A stretch of DNA of 64,000 bases from Celeribacter baekdonensis B30 (GCF_000299875.1 NZ_AMRK01000001.1:310001-374000); one strand, 5' to 3'. Shown: positions 35,505-44,699, numbered from the stretch's first letter. Made by a program: numbers and translations. Notes: generated by a model not told the origin, from the letters alone.

Positions 35505-35909
35505 TCAAAGCCAGCGGAACACCGCAAAGGCGTAGATCAGGCAGGGGACAATTGCGCCCCACTGAGCAGCGTCGCTCAGTCCCAGCCAGGCCAGATTGAT
35601 AAAGGCCGAGCCAAGCAAAGTGATGAAAAGCCGGTCGCCGCGCGTCGTTTCGATCCGCAGCGCGCCAAGGCGTGGCGTTTCAGGAAACCGAACCGCCAAA
35701 ACCGTGAACAGGATGAGCAAGCAGGCGATCGTCCAAAAGAACAGGGCTACGGGGAACGACCAGGCCATCCAGCCGCCCGCAATCATTTGCCCGGTCCAAT
35801 CCAGTGCGCCATTCCTGCGCGGCACCGACAGGATCAGCGCCCCTAGGGCCCCGCCCATGACAACGGTCAGAATGGTATAAATCGTGATCCAACGGGTCGT
35901 GCGCATCAC
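35505..35909 (-). CDS. glpU: DUF2160 small membrane protein of glycerol ABC transporter (GlpU-like)
   Basis: A 134-residue hydrophobic protein with four predicted membrane segments, including LTVVMGGALGALILSVP and MAWSFPVALFFWTIACLLIL. Members of this family occur within glycerol-type ABC operons between receptor and permease genes; their function is not known. Its ATG overlaps the stop of the GlpQ-like permease, indicating coupled translation. Confidence 0.82.
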   Translation of the reverse strand: MMRTTRWITIYTILTVVMGGALGALILSVPRRNGALDWTGQMIAGGWMAWSFPVALFFWTIACLLILFTVLAVRFPETPRLGALRIETTRGDRLFITLLGSAFINLAWLGLSDAAQWGAIVPCLIYAFAVFRWL

Positions 35910-36775
35910 ACCCTCCCCAGGGCAAAGCCCTTTGCGATGTAGTTGCGGACAAACCAGATCACCAAAGCGCCCGGAATGATGGTGAGAACCCCGGCGGCGG
36001 CCAGCACACCATAGTCAAGACCGGTGGCCGAGGACGTGCGCGTCATGGCGACGCCGATGGTTTTGACGTGGACCGAGGTCAGCGTGCGGCTGATCAAAAG
36101 ATCGACCCAAGAAAACATGAAACAAAAGAACGCGGCGACGCCGATCCCGCTGGCAATCAAGGGCATGAAGATCTTGAGGAAAAAGCCGCCAAAGCTGTGA
36201 CCGTCGATATAGGCGGTTTCGTCCACTTCCTTGGGCACACCCCGCATGAAGCCTTCAAGAATCCAGACCGCGAGCGGGACGTTGAACAGGCAATGCGCCA
36301 GCGCCACCGCGATATGCGTGTCAAACAGGCCGACACTGGAATAGAGTTGGAAGAACGGCAAGGCAAACACGGCAGCTGGGGCCATACGGTTGGTCAAGAG
36401 CCAAAAGAACAGGTGCTTGTCGCCCATGAAGCTGTAGCGGCTGAACGCATAGGCCGCAGGCAGCGCCACCGTCACCGAAATCAGCGTGTTCAAAACCACG
36501 TAGATCAGCGAATTGACGTAGCCCATGTACCACGTGCTGTCGGAGAAGATGACAGCGTAGTTGTGCCAGGTGAAGTCTTGCGGCAACAGGGATACGCCCG
36601 ACAGGATCTCGGCATTGGTCTTGAAGCTCATGTTGACCAGCCAGTAGATCGGCACCAGCAGGAACAGGATGTAAAGGATCAGCATCCCGCGCGACACGTT
36701 CTTGTGCAGTCTCGCATGATCGCGCGGCCGGCGCGCACGGGGCACCACGGTTAAGGTCGGGTCAATAGCGGTCAT
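35906..36775 (-). CDS. glpQ: Glycerol ABC transporter permease GlpQ-like
   Basis: A 289-residue MalG-type permease from ATG 36775, which overlaps the GlpP stop (ATGA). Six membrane spans; the coupling loop is VDETAYIDGHSFGGFFLKIF near residue 190. Partner of GlpP in the membrane channel. The frame to 36832 lies inside glpP and is not used. Confidence 0.87.
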   Translation of the reverse strand: MTAIDPTLTVVPRARRPRDHARLHKNVSRGMLILYILFLLVPIYWLVNMSFKTNAEILSGVSLLPQDFTWHNYAVIFSDSTWYMGYVNSLIYVVLNTLISVTVALPAAYAFSRYSFMGDKHLFFWLLTNRMAPAAVFALPFFQLYSSVGLFDTHIAVALAHCLFNVPLAVWILEGFMRGVPKEVDETAYIDGHSFGGFFLKIFMPLIASGIGVAAFFCFMFSWVDLLISRTLTSVHVKTIGVAMTRTSSATGLDYGVLAAAGVLTIIPGALVIWFVRNYIAKGFALGRV

Positions 36776-37653
36776 TCCGGCACCTCTTCTTTTTCTTGGT
36801 CGAGATTTGTCATGACGGTGTAGAACACCCATGAAATCAAAAGGATCACGAGGAAATACATCAGGCTGAAGGCGGCGGCTGGACCGAGGTCGAACTGACC
36901 AATTGCCATCTTCACCAGATCGACGGACAGGAATGTCGTGGTCGAACCGGGGCCACCGCCGGTGACGACGAAAGGCTCGGTGTAGATCATGAAACTGTCC
37001 ATGAAGCGCAGCAGCACGGCGATCAGCAACACCCCCTGCATCTTCGGCAGTTCGATGTAACGGAACACGGCCCAGCGGCTGGCCTGATCAATTCGACCCG
37101 CTTGGTAATAGGCCTCGGGAATGGATTGCAGACCAGCATAGCACAGCAGCGTGACAAGCGAGGTCCAGTGCCAGACATCCATCACGATCAGCGTCGCCCA
37201 GGCGTCGATTGCATCGCGGCCAAGGTTGAAATCGACGCCAAGCGCAGCCAGCGTCGAGCCAAGCAAACCGATGTCGATGCGAGTGAACAATTGCCAGATC
37301 GTGCCCACCACGTTCCACGGGATCAGCAAGGGCAGCGCCAACAAAACCAAGGTCAGGCTGGCCCAGACGCCGCGTTTCGGCAAGGTCAGAGCAATGGCAA
37401 TGCCCAGCGGAATTTCAATCGCCAGGATGATTGCCGAAAAGATAAGCTGACGTTGCAGGGCATCGTGCATCCGTTCCGAGCGGATCACGTCGCGGAACCA
37501 TTCCAGACCCACCCAGAAAAACGCGTTGTTGCCGAAAGTGTCGTTGAAGGCATAGTTCACCACCGTCATCAGTGGCAGGATCGCCGAAAATCCGACAAGC
37601 AGCAGCACTGGAAGCACCAGAAACCATGCCTTGTTGTTCTGTGTCTTGAGCAT
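36772..37653 (-). CDS. glpP: Glycerol ABC transporter permease GlpP-like
   Basis: A 293-residue MalF-type permease from ATG 37653 (MLKTQNNKAWFLVLPVLLLV), overlapping the GlpT stop as TAATG. The coupling loop (YYQAGRIDQASRWAVFRYIE) and the FVVTGGGPGSTT motif are present. Chain of overlaps with glpT and glpQ shows one operon. Confidence 0.87.
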   Translation of the reverse strand: MLKTQNNKAWFLVLPVLLLVGFSAILPLMTVVNYAFNDTFGNNAFFWVGLEWFRDVIRSERMHDALQRQLIFSAIILAIEIPLGIAIALTLPKRGVWASLTLVLLALPLLIPWNVVGTIWQLFTRIDIGLLGSTLAALGVDFNLGRDAIDAWATLIVMDVWHWTSLVTLLCYAGLQSIPEAYYQAGRIDQASRWAVFRYIELPKMQGVLLIAVLLRFMDSFMIYTEPFVVTGGGPGSTTTFLSVDLVKMAIGQFDLGPAAAFSLMYFLVILLISWVFYTVMTNLDQEKEEVPE

Positions 37654-38747
37654 TACGAGCCACTCCTGTCTTTGGGATGTTCCGGGGCCATGCGCCAATC
37701 GTCGGCAAAGACGCCGATCTTTTCCGGCTGGAATATGAGGCGACAACTGTCTGCGGGTAGCTCGGCGCCTTCGGGCAGAACAACGGCCACGGGCGCTCCG
37801 GCCACCTCGGCGCGCAAAATGCGGTGACGGCCCACATCATCGACGCGCAGAATGGTGGCGGGCAGTCCGCCGGTTCTGCTGACCGTCACATGTTCAGGAC
37901 GAATGCCGATCTGCGTGCGCCCCGTCAGGGGGCCAAACGTACCCCCCAGCGGCACTTTATGTTCGCCGATCCGTGCGACATCACTGTCGATGACGGCATC
38001 CAATAGGTTCATCCCCGGCGAGCCGATGAAATACCCTACAAATGTGTGCGCAGGCCGTTCGAACAGTTCCTCGGGCGTCCCCACCTGAACGATACGTCCG
38101 TCATGCATGACCACCACTTTATCGGCAAAGGTCAGCGCCTCGGTCTGATCGTGGGTGACGTAGATCATCGTGTGACCAAAGTCCTGATGCAGCTTTTTCA
38201 ACTGCGTGCGCAGTTCCCATTTCAGATGCGGGTCGATCACGGTCAGAGGTTCATCGAACAGGATCGCATTCACATCCTCACGGACCATGCCGCGCCCGAG
38301 GCTGATCTTTTGCTTGGCATCCGCCGTTAGGCCACGCGCCTTGCGCGACAGCGTGTCCTCCATGCCGATCATCTGTGCCACCTGATCGACGCGCGACTGA
38401 ATATAGTCCTTTTTCATGCCGCGATTGCGCAGCGGAAAGGCAAGGTTTTCGCGCACGGTCATGGTGTCGTAGACCACTGGGAACTGGAACACCTGCGCGA
38501 TATTGCGTTCTGCCGTTGGCGCGTCTGTCACATCGCCATCCCCGAACAGAATGCGCCCCTGGCTGGGCCGCCGCAGGCCAGAAATGAGGTTGAGAAGTGT
38601 GGATTTCCCACACCCAGACGCCCCCAAAAGCGCATAGGCACCGCCATCGTCCCAAGTCAGGTCAATGGTCTTGAGCGCGTAGTCCTGTTCGCCCCGAGGG
38701 TAGGGAAAGTAGGTGTGCGCCAGATTGGAAAGGGTAATTTTTGCCAT
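37653..38747 (-). CDS. glpT: Glycerol ABC transporter ATPase GlpT-like (degenerate signature)
   Basis: A 364-residue ATPase. Walker A GASGCGKST, Q-loop VFQFPVVYD, Walker B ILFDEPLTVID and switch VTHDQTEAL are intact. The ABC signature is degenerate: LTADAKQKISLGRGM in place of LSGGQQQR. A TOBE-type C-terminal domain follows. It lies 12 bases after the GlpS stop. With GlpS it forms a heterodimer in which the defects are complementary (see findings). Confidence 0.87.
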   Translation of the reverse strand: MAKITLSNLAHTYFPYPRGEQDYALKTIDLTWDDGGAYALLGASGCGKSTLLNLISGLRRPSQGRILFGDGDVTDAPTAERNIAQVFQFPVVYDTMTVRENLAFPLRNRGMKKDYIQSRVDQVAQMIGMEDTLSRKARGLTADAKQKISLGRGMVREDVNAILFDEPLTVIDPHLKWELRTQLKKLHQDFGHTMIYVTHDQTEALTFADKVVVMHDGRIVQVGTPEELFERPAHTFVGYFIGSPGMNLLDAVIDSDVARIGEHKVPLGGTFGPLTGRTQIGIRPEHVTVSRTGGLPATILRVDDVGRHRILRAEVAGAPVAVVLPEGAELPADSCRLIFQPEKIGVFADDWRMAPEHPKDRSGS

Positions 38748-38759
38748 GATGTCAGAACC

Positions 38760-39845
38760 TCAGGCTGCTGCGGCATAGGCGGCCTGAACCGCCAATTGCC
38801 CATGGGTGTCGAACAGGTGGAAATGCGCGGTGCTGAGCCACAGGCTGACGTCCGTCCCATCGGTTAGATGATGAATTCCGTGGACCAGTGCGACCCAGCG
38901 TGACGTACCTTGGCGCACATGCAAAAACGTCTCTGATCCGGTGATCTCGGATGCGACAAGCTGGCATTTCAGTTCCAGCGCCGGGCCGTTCGGTTTTTCG
39001 AACCGCAGGTGGTTGGCGCGGAACCCGGCAACGTAGTCTCCGTCCCTGATCGCTGACAGATTGCCACCTGCCGCGACCTTGGCTCCGACCTCGAATGTCA
39101 GCGTATCGCCCGCCTTGGTGCAGGCGCTGAAATTCATCGGAGGGTCACTGAAAACGCGGGCTGTGGTGGTGTCGATCGGGTGGCGATAGACCTCTGTCGC
39201 CGGGCCGAACTGGGTCACGCGGCCTTCCCAAAGACAGGCGGTGTTGCCGCCCAAAAGCAAGGCCTCTTCCGGTTCGGTCGTGGCGTAAACAAAGATCGCG
39301 CCAGACTCGCGAAAGATCCGCGGAATCTCGTCGCGCAATTCTTCGCGCAGCTTGTAGTCAAGGTTGGCCAGTGGTTCATCCAAAAGCACCAGCCCGGCAT
39401 CCTTGACCAAGGCGCGGGCCAGAGCACAGCGTTGTTGTTGTCCGCCCGACAACTCCAGAGGCATTCGGTCAAGCAGCGGCGTCAATTGCAGCATCGCGGC
39501 AGTCTCGCGCACGCGCCTGTCAATCTCGCTACGATCACGACCCGCCAACCGTAAGGGCGAGGCGATATTGTCGTACACGTTCATGGACGGGTAGTTGATG
39601 AACTGCTGATAGACCATCGCGATGCGCCGATCCTGTACCCGTTGGCCGGTCACATCCTTGCCGTTCCAAAACACCTTTCCTGTACTCGGGCGGTCCAGAC
39701 CCGCCATCAGGCGCATCAGACTGGTTTTGCCCGCCGACGTTGGTCCAAGAAGGACGTTCATTGTGCCTTTTTGAAAGGTCACATCGGTTGCGTTGATATG
39801 GGGCTTTCCGGCAACGATTTTGCTCACCCCCTGAAGTTCAAGCAT
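38760..39845 (-). CDS. glpS: Glycerol ABC transporter ATPase GlpS-like (switch histidine missing)
   Basis: A 361-residue ATPase. Walker A is GPTSAGKTSLM, signature LSGGQQQRCALARAL and Walker B LLDEPLANLD are present, but the switch region reads YATTEPEEAL, with Thr where the catalytic His normally stands. The C-terminal domain from about residue 240 is TOBE-like. Its start overlaps the FGGY kinase stop by eight bases, making it the second gene of module 2. Confidence 0.87.
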   Translation of the reverse strand: MLELQGVSKIVAGKPHINATDVTFQKGTMNVLLGPTSAGKTSLMRLMAGLDRPSTGKVFWNGKDVTGQRVQDRRIAMVYQQFINYPSMNVYDNIASPLRLAGRDRSEIDRRVRETAAMLQLTPLLDRMPLELSGGQQQRCALARALVKDAGLVLLDEPLANLDYKLREELRDEIPRIFRESGAIFVYATTEPEEALLLGGNTACLWEGRVTQFGPATEVYRHPIDTTTARVFSDPPMNFSACTKAGDTLTFEVGAKVAAGGNLSAIRDGDYVAGFRANHLRFEKPNGPALELKCQLVASEITGSETFLHVRQGTSRWVALVHGIHHLTDGTDVSLWLSTAHFHLFDTHGQLAVQAAYAAAA

Positions 39846-41376
39846 GAAAGGTCTCCGTATCAGCGACCAACGGGGCCACCGGGATTGCGGCCATTGCGCG
39901 TGTCATCGCTACGAACCGTGGGAATTTTGCGATATGGGCGACGTGACGATCTGTGTTGCAGTCGTGGCGGCGTGCGATGCCGGTCATCGCTGCGACCGCA
40001 TCGGCCAAGGAGGGATAGGCGCCGATGGCCGACGCCGCGCAAATGGCCACACCAAGCGCACCGAATTCCGATCCTTTGGGCACTTCGATCGGCAACCCCA
40101 GAATGTCAGAGAAAAGTTTGGACCAATACGGGCTGCGGGTTGCGCCGCCCGTCAGACGGATCAGATCGACGGGGGCGGCATCGTCGCCTGACAGCACCTT
40201 GTCGATGTCCAACTTGTGGGCAAAAACGATGCCCTCGAAGATCGCGATGGCCATGTCGTCAAAGTCCGATTGCGCCGTCATGCCCAACAATCCCGCCGGT
40301 GCGCCGTTTGGGCCGCCGAACAGAAAAGGAAAGAACAAAGCCGGGCCGGGCTTTCCCAAACGCCGTGCAAGGGCTTCGTTCAGGCGCTCGTAGATGTCGG
40401 AAAACCCTTCGTCCGGAAGAGGCTGTCCATGGGCCAGAACGGTTTTGACGACCCATTCAAGATTGCTGGCCGAGGTCGGAGAGCCTTCGACCGCCATATA
40501 TCCGCCAAGGGGGTAGGGAAATTGCAACATCGGCACATAACTGCGCCGTGGTGTTGTGTTGAGCGTGGCCGCGATGCTGAATGTGCCCGCAATGACGCTC
40601 ATTTGTCCGGGCTGCGTGATATGCGAGGCCAGTGCGGCCGCGCTCATATCTACCGTGCCGCGCACAACCGGCGTTCCTTCTTGAAGACCCGTCAGCGCCG
40701 CAGCCTTTGCCGTGACGCGGCCCACAACCTCATCCGAGGGGCCAAGGTCTGGAAGCTTGTCGCGCAGGTGGGACAGGCCCAGAAGCTCGAAAAGCGCATC
40801 GCAATAAGTGTCGGTTTCCGGGTCCAGCAATCCGGCTGACCCGGCATCCGTCAGATCGGTCGACATGTCCCCGCACAGTTGAGCACGCAGGAAATCTTTG
40901 CAGAAGGACACGCGATGCGTCCGGTCAAACACGTCTGGCTCATTGCGGACCAGCCATGCCAGCAAAACGAATGTCTGACCGGGCCAGAGGTGTTGGCCGA
41001 TCAATGCCTCGACCTGATCCGCAATGCCATTGCTCTGCCATTCGGTGATGATGTCGATGGTGCGCGCGTCCGTTGACATAATCCCGTGCCGCACCGGATG
41101 CCCGTCGCGGTCCATCAGGTATAGGCCTCCACCATACCCGGCCACGGACACCGCTTCGATGTCTGACGGCGAAACGCCGCTGCATTCTATCACCTGGCGT
41201 ACGGCCAAGGTCGCAGCCTTCCACATCACATCCGGGTCCCGTTCGGTCCAGCCGGGGTGGGGGGCCTGCATTACGTTCCGGCTATGCGCGCAGGCGATTT
41301 CGGCACCGTCCAGATCAAACAGCGCGGCCTTCGTCATTGTGCCACCGGCATCAATGCCGATTACATACTGTCCCAT
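39838..41376 (-). CDS. FGGY-family carbohydrate (polyol) kinase, module 2
   Basis: A 512-residue kinase. The opening GIDAGGTMTKAALFDLDG and C-terminal RLTGGATRSPYWSKLFSDI are FGGY motifs of the EryA/LyxK-like group, not typical GlpK. It leads the leftward operon kinase-glpS-glpT-glpP-glpQ-glpU-glpV. The start at ATG 41376 follows GGGAGGAGA closely. Presumably phosphorylates the polyol imported by the transporter; the divergent GlpD-like enzyme would oxidise the product. Confidence 0.85.
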   Translation of the reverse strand: MGQYVIGIDAGGTMTKAALFDLDGAEIACAHSRNVMQAPHPGWTERDPDVMWKAATLAVRQVIECSGVSPSDIEAVSVAGYGGGLYLMDRDGHPVRHGIMSTDARTIDIITEWQSNGIADQVEALIGQHLWPGQTFVLLAWLVRNEPDVFDRTHRVSFCKDFLRAQLCGDMSTDLTDAGSAGLLDPETDTYCDALFELLGLSHLRDKLPDLGPSDEVVGRVTAKAAALTGLQEGTPVVRGTVDMSAAALASHITQPGQMSVIAGTFSIAATLNTTPRRSYVPMLQFPYPLGGYMAVEGSPTSASNLEWVVKTVLAHGQPLPDEGFSDIYERLNEALARRLGKPGPALFFPFLFGGPNGAPAGLLGMTAQSDFDDMAIAIFEGIVFAHKLDIDKVLSGDDAAPVDLIRLTGGATRSPYWSKLFSDILGLPIEVPKGSEFGALGVAICAASAIGAYPSLADAVAAMTGIARRHDCNTDRHVAHIAKFPRFVAMTRAMAAIPVAPLVADTETFHA

Positions 41377-41421
41377 AGTCTCCTCCCTTGGCGGGTGTCA
41401 CTCCTCAACAACGCACCGCCA

Positions 41422-41436
41422 ACTTGTCATTACATG
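41422..41436. promoter_or_regulatory. Putative GntR operator copy 1 (kinase side)
   Basis: ACTTGTCATTACATG, with core dyad TGT-N4-ACA. It lies just downstream of the leftward promoter whose -10 box occupies 41441-41446. One mismatch from copy 2 at 41568-41582. Confidence 0.65.
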
Positions 41437-41440
41437 ATTA

Positions 41441-41468
41441 ACAATAGGGGGCAAAAATTGGCTGTCAA
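41441..41468 (-). promoter_or_regulatory. Putative sigma-70 promoter for module 2 operon
   Basis: On the minus strand, TTGACA (41468-41463) and TATTGT (41446-41441) are separated by 16 bases, about 65 bases before the kinase start at 41376. The putative operator copy 1 lies directly downstream, in position to block initiation. Confidence 0.6.
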
Positions 41469-41539
41469 TTGCCCTTGTGTTCGACAAGAAGGGAGACAAA
41501 GGTCGTATATAATACCCTTTTTGCGTTGTATTTGCACAA

Positions 41540-41566
41540 TTGACGCGCGGTCAGGCGGGCTATATT
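41540..41566 (+). promoter_or_regulatory. Putative promoter for GlpD-like gene, module 2
   Basis: TTGACG (41540-41545) and TATATT (41561-41566) with a slightly short 15-base spacer, about 65 bases before ATG 41631. Operator copy 2 starts two bases after the -10 box, mirroring the arrangement on the other side. Confidence 0.5.
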
Positions 41567-41567
41567 C

Positions 41568-41582
41568 ACTTGTTATTACATG
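41568..41582. promoter_or_regulatory. Putative GntR operator copy 2 (dehydrogenase side)
   Basis: ACTTGTTATTACATG, a near-exact direct repeat of copy 1 placed 146 bases away. The TGT-N4-ACA core resembles GntR/HutC-type half-site arrangements; the cognate protein is probably the GntR regulator at 43356-44138. Confidence 0.65.
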
Positions 41583-41630
41583 CTATGCCTGTTGAGGCGT
41601 GTAGCAAGGCAATGCGAGAAGGAGAGGCGG

Positions 41631-43334
41631 ATGCGCAGACGAGAAGAGATGATTGAAAGGCTTCGCACCGAAGCGTTGCCTGACATTCTGATCATTGGCG
41701 GGGGAATCAACGGCGTCGGGACTTTCCGAGATCTGGCGGCGCAGAACGTCCCCGCACTTCTGGTCGAGGCGGGGGATTTTTCATCCGGTACCAGCGCCGC
41801 GCCCTCGCGCCTTATCCATGGCGGCCTACGTTATCTGGAAACGGGCGAGGCCGCGCTGGTGCGTGAATCCCTGACCGAACGCAATCTGTTGCTGAAAAAC
41901 GCGTGTCATATCGTGCAACCTCTGCCGGTCTGGGTGCCCTTGCGAAGTTGGCTTGGCGGCACGTTCGGGGCGATCGCCCGTTTTCTGAAACTGACACGGA
42001 CACCGGGCCGCAAGGGTGCGATCCCCGTCAAACTTGGCCTGATGCTATATGATGCCTTTGGCCGCACACAACAGACCATGCCCGACCACCGTTTGTTGAC
42101 CAGACGACAGGCCCGCGCCGAAATGCCGGTGCTTGCGCCGGACATTCGTGCCGTGGCTGAGTATTACGATGCGCGCATCACCCATCCCGAACGACTTGTA
42201 ATGGAACTTGTGGCCGATGCCGAAGCCGAGTGCCCCGAAAGCCTCGCGGTTCCCTACCTCAAGGCCATCGGTCAGGAAAACGGTCGTGTCACCCTGCGCG
42301 ATATGGCGAGTGGTGAAACCTTTGATGTCGCGCCGCGCCTAGTCATCAACGCCTCTGGCGCATGGGTGGACGAGGTGCAATCCGGCCTTGGGTTTTCCGG
42401 TCGCTTGATGGGCGGCACCCGCGGGTCGCATTTGGTGCTGAAGCAGCCCGTTTTGGCGCAGAAGATGAACGGCAAGATGCTCTATTTCGAAACCGACGAC
42501 CATCGCGCCTGTCTGATCTACCCGATGGGCGAGGATCGGGTGTTCCTTGGTACCACGGACATCCGCAGCGACGATCCGGGCGACAACATTTGTACCGATG
42601 CCGAAATTGACTACCTGTTCAAGGTGTTGCGCCCGATTATGCCCAATGAGGACCTGCGGCGCGAGGACATCATTTTCACCATTGCGGGTGTGCGCCCCCT
42701 GCCCCTGCAAGAGACCGGGGTCACAGGTGCAATCAGCCGCGACCACCGGCTGGATAGCTTTCCCGCAACGGCGGATCGCCCGTTTGAAACACTGACCCTG
42801 GTCGGCGGAAAATGGACGACCTATCGCGCCTTTGCCGAGCAGGTCAGCGATGTCGTCCTGCAGCGACAGAACCTGCCGCGTCAGGCCAGCACCGCAGATC
42901 GCGCGATTGGCGGGGCCGCCGGGTATCCCTTTGAGGCTGCCGATCGTCTGGCATGGGCCAATCGTCTGGCCAGAGACACGGGCCTGACGCCTGAGCGGTG
43001 CGCCATGCTGGCGCAGCGCTATGGCGCGCGGGCAAGAGCCGTTGCAGAAGCAGAATGCTTGGACCCCCGTCAGTTCGTGTCTATCCGCGATTACAGCCCG
43101 GCGGAAATTTCCCTGATCTGCACGCAAGAGCGCGTCACACGCCTTGAGGATATTGTGCTGCGCCGGACGTTGATGGGGTTCGAAGGGGCCCTGAACGAGA
43201 ACGGAATAAACGAACTGGCAGAGGTGGCTGCCGCGGCTCTGGGGTGGACGGATGACCACCGCACCACAGAGATCGAGCAAACCACTCAACTGTTGCGGGA
43301 TCGCCACCGCGCCACTATACGAGGTTCGCTGTGA
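41631..43334 (+). CDS. glpD: GlpD-like FAD-dependent polyol-phosphate dehydrogenase, module 2
   Basis: A 567-residue flavoprotein. FAD motif LIIGGGINGVGTFRDLA, PSRLIHGGLRYLETGE and GGKWTTYRAFAEQVS mark it as GlpD family, feeding electrons to quinone. ATG 41631 follows GGAGAGG; the frame opens earlier at 41580 but without a better site. It is homologous to the enzyme at 28790-30409 and forms an operon with the GntR gene 21 bases downstream. Confidence 0.87.
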   Translation: MRRREEMIERLRTEALPDILIIGGGINGVGTFRDLAAQNVPALLVEAGDFSSGTSAAPSRLIHGGLRYLETGEAALVRESLTERNLLLKNACHIVQPLPVWVPLRSWLGGTFGAIARFLKLTRTPGRKGAIPVKLGLMLYDAFGRTQQTMPDHRLLTRRQARAEMPVLAPDIRAVAEYYDARITHPERLVMELVADAEAECPESLAVPYLKAIGQENGRVTLRDMASGETFDVAPRLVINASGAWVDEVQSGLGFSGRLMGGTRGSHLVLKQPVLAQKMNGKMLYFETDDHRACLIYPMGEDRVFLGTTDIRSDDPGDNICTDAEIDYLFKVLRPIMPNEDLRREDIIFTIAGVRPLPLQETGVTGAISRDHRLDSFPATADRPFETLTLVGGKWTTYRAFAEQVSDVVLQRQNLPRQASTADRAIGGAAGYPFEAADRLAWANRLARDTGLTPERCAMLAQRYGARARAVAEAECLDPRQFVSIRDYSPAEISLICTQERVTRLEDIVLRRTLMGFEGALNENGINELAEVAAAALGWTDDHRTTEIEQTTQLLRDRHRATIRGSL

Positions 43335-43355
43335 CCTGATGATCAATGGAGGCAT

Positions 43356-44138
43356 GTGCCTTTGCCCGATAGCAAGACCGAGACATTGCAAGGTAGAATT
43401 GACCGCATCGAACGCGGCACTGCCATGCCGCTTTGGTCTCAGGTCAAGGCCACACTGACGACACTGATCCGTGAGGACGGCCTGAAGGAACATGACCGCC
43501 TGCCTTCGGAGAACGAGCTGTGCAAGTCCTTTGGCGTGTCTCGCACGGTCATCCGCGAAGCCCTTTCACAGATGGTGAACGAAGGTCTGATTTATCGCCT
43601 TCAGGGCAAGGGGGCCTTTGTGCGTGGTCGCCGCGATGAACAGAATTTCGTCGGAACCACCATGGGGTTCAGCGGCGAGATGGCGGAAAAGAAACAGGAC
43701 GTCACCCGTAGGATATTGCGCCAGGAAGTCACCCACCCAACACCCCGGATCAGCCGGATGTTGCGGATCGACCCCACCCACCCGATCGTGGTGGTAGATC
43801 GCGTCATGTCGGTCGAATCCGTACCGCGCATGATCGTCAGGTGGGCAATGCTGCAGGAATCCGTTCCGGGGCTGGAACGAATTCAGCTTGAAAACCGGTC
43901 TTTGTACGACACGATCAACCGGCAGTTCGGAGTCCGTCTCGTGCGTGCGGACCGCTGGATTGAGGCCGTATCCCTATCGGTGGCAGACGCCGAATTGCTG
44001 GGGGTCGAGGCTGGCAAGGCGGCGCTTAAGGTCGAATCCGTCTGTGTGAACGAAGACGGGCACCCGATCGAATATTATGTGGCAACCTTCCTGACGGACC
44101 GATCCCGCCTTCACTTGTCGGTGTCTTCGGTCGGCTAA
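43356..44138 (+). CDS. GntR-family regulator (HutC subfamily) of polyol module 2
   Basis: A 260-residue regulator. The GntR winged helix is at about residues 22-90 (DRLPSENELCKSFGVSRTVI and KGAFVRGRRDE), followed by a UTRA-type ligand domain (VVVDRVMSVESVPRMIV, then YYVATFLTDRSRLHLS). Start GTG 43356 has GGAGG five bases upstream. It sits directly behind the GlpD-like gene and probably represses both divergent promoters through the repeats at 41422 and 41568. Confidence 0.88.
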   Translation: MPLPDSKTETLQGRIDRIERGTAMPLWSQVKATLTTLIREDGLKEHDRLPSENELCKSFGVSRTVIREALSQMVNEGLIYRLQGKGAFVRGRRDEQNFVGTTMGFSGEMAEKKQDVTRRILRQEVTHPTPRISRMLRIDPTHPIVVVDRVMSVESVPRMIVRWAMLQESVPGLERIQLENRSLYDTINRQFGVRLVRADRWIEAVSLSVADAELLGVEAGKAALKVESVCVNEDGHPIEYYVATFLTDRSRLHLSVSSVG

Positions 44139-44439
44139 AAGTCAGAGGTGCTTTGCCCCTGCCAGCAGAACGGACACATCGGCAATCTTGCCGGGCGTTG
44201 TGATCTGAGAAATGCCCTACCCATGGGTGACGTCGAATGTCAGGTCCGCATCCATCAACCTATCAGCGCCACTTGTCCCAAATCGCATTGGCCCCGGCAT
44301 CGCTTGCGCCCCTGCACAGACTGCGATGCCTACCGGCGTGACGCTTTTCGGCGATTTACACGGTGTTCATCGAGGAAACCTGATCCTGACTGTTCAGTCC
44401 CGGCATTTGTGGGGCAGATTTAGAATGAAACGATCTGGC

Positions 44440-44660
44440 TCTGAAGCCCAGATCTTGCGGATGTGTTCGCATCTGACCATGACCGACATAATAAATTCGC
44501 GTCACTGTCGCCTCCTGGATCGTGCGGTTCATTTGTTCGATCTGGCCATTGGTCCACGGATGGTTTGACCTGATCAGGGGCGGTGTCTGATTTTACTTGC
44601 CTCGCGGATCATGCCAAACCGCGTCGGACGTGAATATGCTGTACCCCGGTTTTCGAACGG
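44440..44660 (-). pseudogene. IS481-type transposase fragment
   Basis: The minus strand encodes IRHRPLIRSNHPWTNGQIEQ followed by MNRTIQEATVTRIYYVGHGQ, the conserved region of the DDE catalytic core of IS481-type transposases (usual form HRLTKPNHPWTNGQVERMNRT). Only about 70 codons survive; both ends are missing. Confidence 0.75.
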
Positions 44661-44699
44661 ATCATGGAGCGTTTAGGCAGTAAAGAAGTGAGGTGCCCC

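Larger units (their letters stand above)
41377..41630. promoter_or_regulatory. Divergent promoter region of polyol module 2
   Basis: A 254-base, AT-rich region between the kinase and GlpD-like starts. Each side has a promoter-like pair and a copy of ACTTGTYATTACATG just downstream of its -10 box, as listed below. No gene is supported here. Confidence 0.65.
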
